From: Pseudomonadota bacterium
GTDB lineage: Bacteria > Pseudomonadota > Gammaproteobacteria > Burkholderiales > Burkholderiaceae_B
Direction: 5' to 3'
NCBI GenBank assembly: GCA_023386765.1
Contig: JAEWJD010000120.1
Span: forward strand, 1-7,855
Length of the DNA: 7,855 nt
The notes beneath the pieces are model-generated. The model was not told where the DNA came from. It saw only the letters and a program-made list of their open reading frames with translations, and searched no databases. The translations under genes and the position numbers were made by a program. Shown here piece by piece: positions 1 through 5,444 of the stretch (positions are counted from its first letter, which is position 1; each line of letters starts with the position of its first letter).

Positions 1-53
1 ACGCCAACCCTCTGCTGCGCGCCAGCGCGCCACCCGATCCTGACGGAGCCCGC

Positions 54-527
54 ATGTCCATCTATGGTGAACCTAAGAACGGGGATTTCGCCCGCTACGT
101 CGAAGAACTCTCGCGCCGGGGCATTCCATCCCAGGGGCTGCAGGCCCTGCCACCCGCGCTCGAAGAACCCTTGCCGGGGGCCACGCGCGGCCGACGCCAG
201 AAATCTCCCCGCCCCAACGCCACGCCTGTCGAACCGGCCTCGATCGATCTGTCCGGCGACAACGATTCCACCTTGCCTCCCACCCTGGCCAGCCAGGCCA
301 GCCGCCGCCAGGCCGCATCCGGACTGAGTTTCTTCGCCTTCATCGCGGTGTGTTTCGCGGTCTGGAACCTGGCGGCCTTCGTGGCCGACGAGCACAGCAA
401 CCCGACGCGCTTCGTGGTGCCCGGCCTGATCGCCTTCTGGCTCTTTCGCGCTGCCGCACGCGCGCGCAAGGCATCGCGCCAATCCGCCGCGGCCCTGCCC
501 CCGCTGAATCTGCCGCGCAAGCCCTGA
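54..527 (+). CDS. Small two-segment membrane protein of unknown function upstream of dut
   Basis: I do not recognise this 157-residue protein. Residues 1-88 are polar and rich in proline, arginine and alanine, with no visible domain and probably disordered. Residues about 90-111 (GLSFFAFIAVCF...) form a clear hydrophobic segment. After a short polar stretch containing DEHSNPTR, a second hydrophobic segment spans about 119-134, followed by a basic arginine/lysine-rich tail. By the positive-inside rule both ends are probably cytoplasmic (inference). The ATG at 54 is preceded by GGAG at 45-48, a reasonable ribosome site. The same frame stays open to the window edge, so a longer protein starting upstream cannot be excluded. 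It ends 29 nt before dut on the same strand, so the two may be co-transcribed. Codon use (GC-rich third positions) and the two hydrophobic segments support real coding; the function is unknown. Confidence 0.7.
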   Translation: MSIYGEPKNGDFARYVEELSRRGIPSQGLQALPPALEEPLPGATRGRRQKSPRPNATPVEPASIDLSGDNDSTLPPTLASQASRRQAASGLSFFAFIAVCFAVWNLAAFVADEHSNPTRFVVPGLIAFWLFRAAARARKASRQSAAALPPLNLPRKP

Positions 528-556
528 CGCCCTTTTCCCCTTTCGCAACCGACGCA

Positions 557-1027
557 ATGAGCAAGATGTTCCGACGCATTGAAACCCGCATCGTCAATCC
601 CCTGCTGGGCGAGGATATCGATCCGCCCGCCTACGCCACCCCCGGCGCGGCTGCCATGGATCTACGTGCCTGCCTGGCCGAGCCGGTGACGCTGGCGCCC
701 GGCGCACGCAGCCTGGTGAAGACCGGCATCGCCATCAACATGACCGACCCCGGCCTGGTGGCCATCGTTGCCTCGCGCTCGGGCCTGTCGCTCAAGCATG
801 GCGTGCGCGTGGCCCAGGGGATCGGCGTGATCGACTCCGACTACCACGGCGAGATTGGCGTGATCCTGGCCAATGATGGCACCGAGCCCTACGTCATCCA
901 GCCTGGCGAGCGTATCGCCCAGCTGATGTTCCAGCCCGTCGTGCAGGTGTCCCTGGACGTGGTGGAGCAATTCTCCACCGACACCGAACGCGGCAGCGGC
1001 GGCTTCGGCAGCACCGGCAAGCTCTAG
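557..1027 (+). CDS. dut: Deoxyuridine 5'-triphosphate nucleotidohydrolase (dUTPase)
   Basis: Cytosolic homotrimeric enzyme that hydrolyses dUTP to dUMP and pyrophosphate. It keeps uracil out of DNA and supplies dUMP for thymidylate synthesis. All five dUTPase motifs are visible in the 156-residue product: motif I AMDLRA (33-38), motif II SRSGLSLKHG (73-82), motif III GVIDSDYHGE (90-99, with catalytic D93 and uracil-discriminating Y96), motif IV PGERIAQ (116-122), and the C-terminal P-loop-like motif V RGSGGFGSTG (145-154). The length matches E. coli Dut (151 aa). Motif I has Ala at position 33 where Gly is more usual, which should be tolerated. The start is set at ATG 557 because family similarity begins there; the open frame reaches further upstream only as a shadow of the preceding gene. 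M4 (ATG 566) is an alternative start. There is no strong Shine-Dalgarno sequence, so coupling to the upstream gene is possible. Confidence 0.97.
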   Translation: MSKMFRRIETRIVNPLLGEDIDPPAYATPGAAAMDLRACLAEPVTLAPGARSLVKTGIAINMTDPGLVAIVASRSGLSLKHGVRVAQGIGVIDSDYHGEIGVILANDGTEPYVIQPGERIAQLMFQPVVQVSLDVVEQFSTDTERGSGGFGSTGKL

Positions 1028-1034
1028 GCCCCTG

Positions 1035-1060
1035 GGGCAGCAGGCAGCTGCCCGCTGCCT
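1035..1060. terminator. Two overlapping hairpins between convergent dut and ehuA
   Basis: GGGCAGC (1035-1041) pairs with GCTGCCC (1047-1053) around a 5-nt loop. AGGCAGC (1042-1048) pairs with GCTGCCT (1054-1060), also around a 5-nt loop. Both stems are perfect 7-mers, but they share bases and cannot form together. They occupy nearly the whole gap between the two convergent stop codons. A role in stopping or stabilising both transcripts is likely, but neither side has a T-run, so this is not a textbook intrinsic terminator. Confidence 0.45.
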
Positions 1061-1830
1061 CAGGCGGCCTCGATCACGCTCTCGAGGAACTGCCGCGTAC
1101 GTGCCTCGCGGGGATGCGAAAACAGCTGCTCCGACGAGGCATCCTCGACAATCCGGCCTTCGTCGAAAAACAGCGTACGGTCGGAACTGCGTTCGGCAAA
1201 TTTCATCTGGTGCGTCACCAGAATCATGGTCATGGTGCGCCTGGCCGCCAGGTCACGCAGAATCTGCAGGATCCCACCCACCAGCTCGGGATCCAGCGCC
1301 GAGGTCACCTCGTCAAACAGCATGACCTGAGGATGCATGGCCAGGGCTCGCGCGATCCCCACCCGCTGCTTCTGGCCACCGGAGAGTTGCGCCGGGTAGA
1401 CCTGTTGCTTGTCTCCCAGGCCCACCAGTTCCAGGTACTCCTGGGCACGTGCCTGCGCCTCGCTGCGGCTCAGGCCCAGGACCCGGCGAGGCGCCTCCGC
1501 GACATTGTCGCGCGCGCTCATGTGGGGGAAAAGATTGAAGTGCTGGAACACCATGCCGATCTTGCCCCGCAAGCGCCGCACATGGGCGGAGTTAGGGCCC
1601 ATCTCACGGCCGTCGGCATCCTGCCACATCGCCTCACCGTCGACTTCGATACGCCCGCCGCTCGGACGCTCCAACGTCATCAGCAGGCGCAGCAACGTGG
1701 ACTTCCCCGAGCCCGAAGGCCCGATCACCGAGACGGTCTGGCCCGCCGGGATCTCCAGGTCGATGCCTCGCAACACCTCCAGCTCATCATAGTTTTTCCG
1801 CAAATCGATCAAACGCAGGCTCGCGCTCAT
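1060..1830 (-). CDS. ehuA: ABC importer ATP-binding protein, ectoine/polar amino acid type (EhuA-like)
   Basis: Cytoplasmic ATPase of an amino-acid-type importer; it forms a dimer on the EhuC/EhuD permeases and drives uptake. The 256-residue product has every nucleotide-binding motif: Walker A GPSGSGKST (37-45), Q-loop Q96 in VFQHFNLFPHM, signature LSGGQ (149-153), Walker B VMLFDE (169-174), D-loop SALD (177-180) and switch H207. Length and motif wording fit the GlnQ/HisP/EhuA group (240-260 aa). The start is ATG 1830, with a strong Shine-Dalgarno (GGAGGGG within 1835-1844); the longer open frame upstream lies inside ehuD. Its ATG overlaps the ehuD stop as ATGA (1827-1830), which suggests translational coupling. 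It is the last gene of the ehuBCDA unit and converges with dut. The ATPase role is certain; the substrate label rests on the neighbouring binding protein. Confidence 0.92.
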   Translation of the reverse strand: MSASLRLIDLRKNYDELEVLRGIDLEIPAGQTVSVIGPSGSGKSTLLRLLMTLERPSGGRIEVDGEAMWQDADGREMGPNSAHVRRLRGKIGMVFQHFNLFPHMSARDNVAEAPRRVLGLSRSEAQARAQEYLELVGLGDKQQVYPAQLSGGQKQRVGIARALAMHPQVMLFDEVTSALDPELVGGILQILRDLAARRTMTMILVTHQMKFAERSSDRTLFFDEGRIVEDASSEQLFSHPREARTRQFLESVIEAA

Positions 1831-2501
1831 CGTGCCCCTCCTTCTATGCGCTTCAGATAGTGCTCCAGGCACCGCACGCCCCAGGCTGCCGCCAGGCTGA
1901 GCACCAGGAACATCAGGCCCACCAGCGTGAGCGGCTCGGTATAGCGAAAAGTCGCCGAACCGATGATCTTGCTCTCCTGCAGCAGTTCAACCACCGTAAT
2001 GGCCGATAGCAGCGGCGTATCCTTGAACATGGCTATCAGATAGTTGCCCAGGGCCGGCACCACAGGCGGAATCGCCTGCGGCAGCACCACATCCAGGTTG
2101 GTCCGCCAGGGTGACAGGTTCAACGCCGTGGCCGCCTCCAACTGCCCGCGCGGCACGCTCTCCAGTCCGGCGCGATACACCTCAGCGCAATAGGCCGCGT
2201 AATGCAGGCCCAAGGCCAGCACCCCGGTCGTCAGGGCCGACATGCCCAGCCCCAGCGTGGGCAGCACATAGAACAGGAAATACATCTGCACCAGAAGCGG
2301 CGTGCTGCGCACGAACTCCACCACCAACGCCACCGGCCAGGACACCAGGCGCCACGGAGCGCGGCGCAGCAACGCCAGCACCAGGCCCAGGGTGATGGCC
2401 AGCAGCATGCCTAGCACGGTGGCCTGTATCGTGACCCAGAGGGCCGCCCCCAGCTTGGGCAGGATTTCCCAGGCAAAGGTCCAGTCGAAGATCACAGTCA
2501 T
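1827..2501 (-). CDS. ehuD: ABC importer permease, polar amino acid/ectoine type (EhuD-like)
   Basis: Inner-membrane permease of 224 residues in the HisM/GlnP family, expected to pair with EhuC as a heterodimeric channel. Hydrophobic segments lie near residues 19-45, 53-82, 89-107, about 147-170 and about 190-210, giving the five-helix pattern of the family. The conserved stretch EFVRSTPLLVQMYF (62-75) is typical of amino acid permeases. The cytoplasmic EAA loop runs from E122-A123-A124 to LPQAIPP (140-146) and contacts the ATPase. The canonical loop glycine is Asn (ALN, 126-128), a wording I associate with Ehu-type permeases. The start is ATG 2501, which overlaps the ehuC stop as ATGA (2498-2501), with AAGGTG upstream. 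The assignment as EhuD rather than EhuC follows gene order (B-C-D-A) and the loop sequence; the family assignment is secure. Confidence 0.9.
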   Translation of the reverse strand: MTVIFDWTFAWEILPKLGAALWVTIQATVLGMLLAITLGLVLALLRRAPWRLVSWPVALVVEFVRSTPLLVQMYFLFYVLPTLGLGMSALTTGVLALGLHYAAYCAEVYRAGLESVPRGQLEAATALNLSPWRTNLDVVLPQAIPPVVPALGNYLIAMFKDTPLLSAITVVELLQESKIIGSATFRYTEPLTLVGLMFLVLSLAAAWGVRCLEHYLKRIEGGAR

Positions 2502-3139
2502 CGCGCCCGCACCTTATGCTCCAGCCAGCGAACCACGCCCGTGATCAACAACGCCACGGCGAAATACATACCCAGCATGATGGAAAAGATCTGTACCGTC
2601 TGCAGCGTCTCGCTGCGCAGCAACTGCCCCCTGAAGGTCAGGTCGGTGATGGTGATCAGCGACACCAACGCCGTATTCTTGAGCAGTTCGATCAGCAGGT
2701 TGCCGCCCGGCGGCAGCATGGCAGGCAAGGCCTGAGGCAGTAGAATCCGCCACAAGGCCTGCCCGGGCGAAAAATTCAGGGCCAGGGCGGCCTCGCTCTG
2801 ACCGCGCGGCAAGGCCTGCAGCGCCCCGCGGACGACCTCCGCCCCATAGGCCCCGGCATTGAGCGCCAGCACCACGATCCCGACCGCCATCGCCGGCAGG
2901 CGCAGCCCGAACATCGGCAGCACGAAGTAGAACCAGAACAACTGCACCAGAGCCGACGTACCGCGAAACAGCTCGACATAGGCAACTGCCAGCGCGCGCA
3001 GCCAGGCGGCCTGGGCTCGCCGCGCCAGACCGGCCAGCAATGCCAGCGGCACGGCCAGCAGCGCCGCCCCCGCCAACACCTTGAGGGTCACCAGCAACCC
3101 CTGCCACAGCGGCGGGAGCAGCACCTCCAGATCGGCCAT
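2498..3139 (-). CDS. ehuC: ABC importer permease, polar amino acid/ectoine type (EhuC-like)
   Basis: Second inner-membrane permease subunit of the importer, 213 residues. Hydrophobic segments are visible near residues 14-38, 50-78, 83-103, about 145-168 and about 182-205. The family stretch ELFRGTSALVQLFWFYF (56-72) and the EAA loop (E116-A117-A118 to LLPQALP, 133-139) identify it as a HisM/GlnP-type permease. As in its partner, Asn replaces the usual loop glycine (ALN, 120-122). The start is ATG 3139, five nt after the ehuB stop. The open frame can be read back to a TTG at 3163 inside ehuB, but the ATG gives the normal family N-terminus. The ribosome site before it is weak, consistent with translation coupled to ehuB. 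It overlaps ehuD by 4 nt. Confidence 0.9.
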   Translation of the reverse strand: MADLEVLLPPLWQGLLVTLKVLAGAALLAVPLALLAGLARRAQAAWLRALAVAYVELFRGTSALVQLFWFYFVLPMFGLRLPAMAVGIVVLALNAGAYGAEVVRGALQALPRGQSEAALALNFSPGQALWRILLPQALPAMLPPGGNLLIELLKNTALVSLITITDLTFRGQLLRSETLQTVQIFSIMLGMYFAVALLITGVVRWLEHKVRAR

Positions 3140-3144
3140 CGAGA

Positions 3145-4065
3145 TCACGGAACTTGCTTGCAAAGCGCCTGGGCCGTCACGCCCTCGGGCAGCTCGGCCG
3201 CAGTAAAGCCAAAAGGCGCTACCGCCTTGGCATGGGCTTCACTACCCAGCAACGTGGCCAGCTCCGCGTTGAAGGCATCGGCAAAGGCACTGTCTTCCTT
3301 GCGGAAAGCAAAGGCCCCATAACCGCGCACGTCTTCGCCCTCGACCACCGGATTGGCAAATGGCTCGGCGCGCTCCAGGCCGCCGTCACCCTGTTTGTTC
3401 AACAGGTCATTGACCGTCAAAGCCGTGGCGGCATAAGCGTCTGCCCGGCCGGACTGCACTCCCGCGTAAGCACTGACCGCATCGGGGAACACCACGATCT
3501 GCTCGTCGGCCACCTTGGACTCGCGGGCATAGTCTGCCTCGATGGCACCCACCACCACGCCCAACTTGATATCCGGTTGCTTGGCGACATCGCCATAGCT
3601 GTGCAGCTGCTTGGGGTTGCCCTTGGCCACCAGGAAGGCAGCATCGACCCCGTAGGTCGGATTGGAGAACACCACCTGGCCGCAGCGCTGCGGCGTGATG
3701 TACATCCCGGCAGCGATGATGTCGAAACGCTTGGCCTGCAATCCCGGGATCAGCCCGCCGAATTCGGTCAACACGCCTTCGACCTCCTTGATACCCATAC
3801 GTTCTAGCACCAGGCGCGCCACCTCGACGGCCTCGCCGGTCACCTGCCCTTTCTGGCTGTCCATATAGGCAAACGGTGCTTCGTTCGCATAACCGATGCG
3901 CACGCGGCCAGCCGCCTTGGCCGCCGCCAGCGTATCGGTTGCCTGGGCCTGCCCGGACGCGCCGGAAGGTGTGTCGCCGCCATCACCGCAAGCCGCCAGA
4001 CCGGTCAAGACCGCGGCCGCAAACATACGGCGGCACGAACGCCAGGCCATTGGGTAAGCCATCAT
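3145..4065 (-). CDS. ehuB: ABC importer substrate-binding lipoprotein, EhuB (ectoine/hydroxyectoine) family
   Basis: Periplasmic solute receptor (306 residues) that delivers substrate to the EhuC/EhuD channel. The N-terminus is a lipoprotein signal: basic RSCRRM, a hydrophobic core, then lipobox L23-A24-A25-C26, so the mature protein is probably lipid-anchored. The rest is a type II (SBP_bac_3) binding fold with strong resemblance to EhuB: IGYANEAPF (57-65), IPGLQA (106-111), ITPQRC (123-128) and TVNDL near residue 215. Against S. meliloti EhuB, recalled from memory, the ligand residues Glu and Phe (E62, F65) and Arg (R127) are kept. Two cage aromatics are exchanged (Tyr to F102, Phe to Y122), and a Thr appears to be I175. 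Ectoine is therefore one candidate; proline- or pipecolate-like solutes are others. Two adjacent ATGs (4065, 4062) follow AAGGGGG; the second has the better spacing. First gene of ehuBCDA. Confidence 0.88.
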   Translation of the reverse strand: MMAYPMAWRSCRRMFAAAVLTGLAACGDGGDTPSGASGQAQATDTLAAAKAAGRVRIGYANEAPFAYMDSQKGQVTGEAVEVARLVLERMGIKEVEGVLTEFGGLIPGLQAKRFDIIAAGMYITPQRCGQVVFSNPTYGVDAAFLVAKGNPKQLHSYGDVAKQPDIKLGVVVGAIEADYARESKVADEQIVVFPDAVSAYAGVQSGRADAYAATALTVNDLLNKQGDGGLERAEPFANPVVEGEDVRGYGAFAFRKEDSAFADAFNAELATLLGSEAHAKAVAPFGFTAAELPEGVTAQALCKQVP

Positions 4066-4082
4066 GATTCCCCCTTGCTGAT

Positions 4083-4135
4083 AATTGATTCACCACGAAT
4101 GATATTCCAATAAATAATTCGTGTCCGAATCAATT
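4083..4135. promoter_or_regulatory. Long inverted repeat, probable operator of ehuB
   Basis: The left arm 4083-4100 (AATTGATTCACCACGAAT) and right arm 4117-4135 (ATTCGTGTCCGAATCAATT) are reverse complements except for a 2/3-nt difference in the middle, with 16 nt between them. Each arm also contains its own smaller dyad: ATTCACCACGAAT at 4088-4100 and ATTCGTGTCCGAAT at 4117-4130. Their centres are about 29-30 bp apart, roughly three helical turns. The arms overlap the candidate -10 and -35 of ehuB. The arrangement fits two dimer sites bound cooperatively by a regulator. The regulator family cannot be told from the sequence, and no regulator gene lies in the window. Confidence 0.65.
4099..4127 (-). 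promoter_or_regulatory. Candidate sigma70-type promoter of ehuBCDA
   Basis: Read on the minus strand: -35 CGGACA (4127-4122, 4/6 match), a 17-nt spacer, then -10 TATCAT (4104-4099, 5/6 match). This would start transcription about 25-30 nt before the ehuB ATG. The AT-rich spacer stands out from the GC-rich surroundings. A promoter is needed here because a terminator lies just upstream (4141-4167). The exact boxes are a judgement by eye. Confidence 0.45.
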
Positions 4136-4140
4136 GCCAA

Positions 4141-4167
4141 CAAAAAAGGGCAGGTCGCCCTGCCCTT
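4141..4167 (-). terminator. Rho-independent terminator after the LivK-type gene
   Basis: On the minus strand AAGGGCAGG (4167-4159) pairs with CCTGCCCTT (4154-4146) around a 4-nt loop, a perfect 9-bp stem. It runs into TTTTTT (4147-4142), which shares two T with the stem. It begins 21 nt after the stop codon of the LivK-type gene. It should largely separate that gene's transcript from ehuBCDA. Confidence 0.85.
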
Positions 4168-4188
4168 GGAGGAAGACCCGCTGCACGC

Positions 4189-5352
4189 TCAGGGCTGGCC
4201 GGCGTACGAGAACTTGCCGTCCTTGATCACCCCCATGACGCGCGCGCGTTCGTCAAACCCCTGGTGATCCGCCGGCGTGATGTTGAGCACGCCGTTGGGC
4301 ACCGCCAGATCGCGGGTGTTCTCCAAGGCATCGCGCAGGGCCTGGCGGAAGGCCGGGGTGCCAGGCTTGGCGCCGGTCTTGAGCGCACGCGCCACCGCCG
4401 AATCGAGCAGCACCCAGGCACCGTAGGCATCGCCTGCGAACTGGGTGAGGGTATTGGCACCGTACTGCGCCTCGTACTTATCCGCAAAGGCCAGCGCCAC
4501 GTCCTTGACCGGGCTGTCGGCCGGCAACTCACGCGCCACCACGCCCGGGCCGGTCGGGAACAACGTGCCTTCAAGATCACGCCCCCCGACCTGCAGGAAT
4601 TCCAGTGTGCCGATACCGTGGGTCTGGTAGATCTGGCCCTTGTAGCCGCGCTCAAGCAGCGTCTTCTGGGGCAGCGCCGAGGGGGTGCCCGCCCCGGCCA
4701 CCAGCACCGCATCCGGCTTGGCTGCCATCACCTTGAGCACCTGCCCCATGACCGAAGCATCGGTGCGCTGGAAACGCTCCTGGGCGACGATTTTCAAGCC
4801 GGCCTGCTCGGCGGCGGAGGAAAACTCTTTCCACCAGCTATCGCCATACGAATCCGCGAAACCGATGAAACCGACCGAATCGAGCCCTTTCTTTTTCATG
4901 TCCTGCACCAGGACCGACGCCATCAGGGAGTCGTTCTGGGGCATTTTGAAGGCCCAGGCGCGCTTGGGATCGGACATCGGCTCCACGATCACCGCCGACG
5001 CCGCCAGCGCAATCATGGGCGTGCCCGTCTCGGCCAACACATCCAGCCCGGCCAGGGCCGAAGCGGTGATATTGGGCCCGACGATGGCGTCGACCTTGTC
5101 TTCGGAGGTCAGCTTGCGCATGTTCTTGACGGCGCGGCTGACGTCGGTGCCGTCATCCAGCACGATGTAGCGTGCCGGCTCTCCTCCCAGCGTCGCGGGC
5201 CACAGGCGCACGGCGTTATTGGTCTGGATGCCGATGGCCGCAGCCGGCCCGGTGGTGGAGACATCGACGCCGATGACGACTTCGGCCTGCGCGCCAAATG
5301 CGCACGCCATCGCCACGACAAGGCCGCTACAGCGTTGGAGTAAGGAGGTCAT
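4189..5352 (-). CDS. LivK-type (branched-chain amino acid family) periplasmic substrate-binding protein, orphan
   Basis: Secreted binding protein of 387 residues in the Peripla_BP_6/LivK class, the receptor component of HAAT-type ABC importers. It has a Sec signal peptide: M1 to A23 with a hydrophobic core (LVVAMACAFG) and an AQA cleavage site before E24. The mature protein starts EVVIGVDVSTTGPAA, the usual first strand and ligand loop of the family. Later family features are VDAIVGPNITASA, TPMIALAASA, FADSYGDSWW and QFAGDAYGAWVLLDSA. No permease or ATPase of the Liv type lies in the window, so it must share a transporter encoded elsewhere. Its ligand cannot be predicted; family members bind branched-chain amino acids, amides, aromatic acids and others. 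The start is ATG 5352, chosen because the signal peptide begins there, although no good Shine-Dalgarno precedes it. Terminator-like hairpins lie on both sides, suggesting a single-gene unit. Confidence 0.9.
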   Translation of the reverse strand: MTSLLQRCSGLVVAMACAFGAQAEVVIGVDVSTTGPAAAIGIQTNNAVRLWPATLGGEPARYIVLDDGTDVSRAVKNMRKLTSEDKVDAIVGPNITASALAGLDVLAETGTPMIALAASAVIVEPMSDPKRAWAFKMPQNDSLMASVLVQDMKKKGLDSVGFIGFADSYGDSWWKEFSSAAEQAGLKIVAQERFQRTDASVMGQVLKVMAAKPDAVLVAGAGTPSALPQKTLLERGYKGQIYQTHGIGTLEFLQVGGRDLEGTLFPTGPGVVARELPADSPVKDVALAFADKYEAQYGANTLTQFAGDAYGAWVLLDSAVARALKTGAKPGTPAFRQALRDALENTRDLAVPNGVLNITPADHQGFDERARVMGVIKDGKFSYAGQP

Positions 5353-5360
5353 GAAGGGAC

Positions 5361-5391
5361 TCGAAAAAAGTCGCGGGCCGAGTAGCCCGCG
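5361..5391 (-). terminator. Terminator-like hairpin between the reductase gene and the LivK-type start codon
   Basis: On the minus strand CGCGGGC (5391-5385), a 6-nt loop, GCCCGCG (5378-5372), then AC and a run of six T (5369-5364). It is a perfect 7-bp GC stem with a T-run, so it reads as an intrinsic terminator for the gene ending at 5445. The T-run ends only 11 nt before the ATG at 5352. It therefore lies either inside the promoter region or in the mRNA leader of the LivK-type gene, where it could act as an attenuator. Confidence 0.75.
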
Positions 5392-5444
5392 TGGGTCTGG
5401 CCACAAGGTCAGGCCCTATTGTGCCTCATGTACCGGTGCAGCCC

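Noticed and set aside
2..43. End of an upstream gene in frame 2 stopping at TGA 41-43
   Set aside because: Only 13 codons are visible (ending RATRS) and they match nothing I recognise, so there is no support for a coding call.
350..556. N-terminal extension of dut to an ATG at 350
   Set aside because: These 69 codons overlap the preceding gene in another frame and look like a shadow (Arg-rich). dUTPase similarity and length begin at 557.
1114..1860. 248-codon + strand open frame opposite ehuA
   Set aside because: Antisense shadow of a clear ABC ATPase with all motifs; the product has no recognisable domain.
3140..3163. TTG start for ehuC inside ehuB
   Set aside because: The ATG at 3139, five nt after the ehuB stop, gives the usual permease N-terminus.
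4264..5343. Long (359-codon) open frame on the + strand opposite the LivK-type gene
   Set aside because: It is an antisense shadow typical of GC-rich DNA. Its composition is rich in His, Arg and Gly with no domain, and the opposite strand has a complete signal peptide and family motifs.
5353..5406. N-terminal extension of the LivK-type protein to a TTG at 5406
   Set aside because: It would place 18 residues, encoded partly by the terminator hairpin, before a typical Sec signal peptide.
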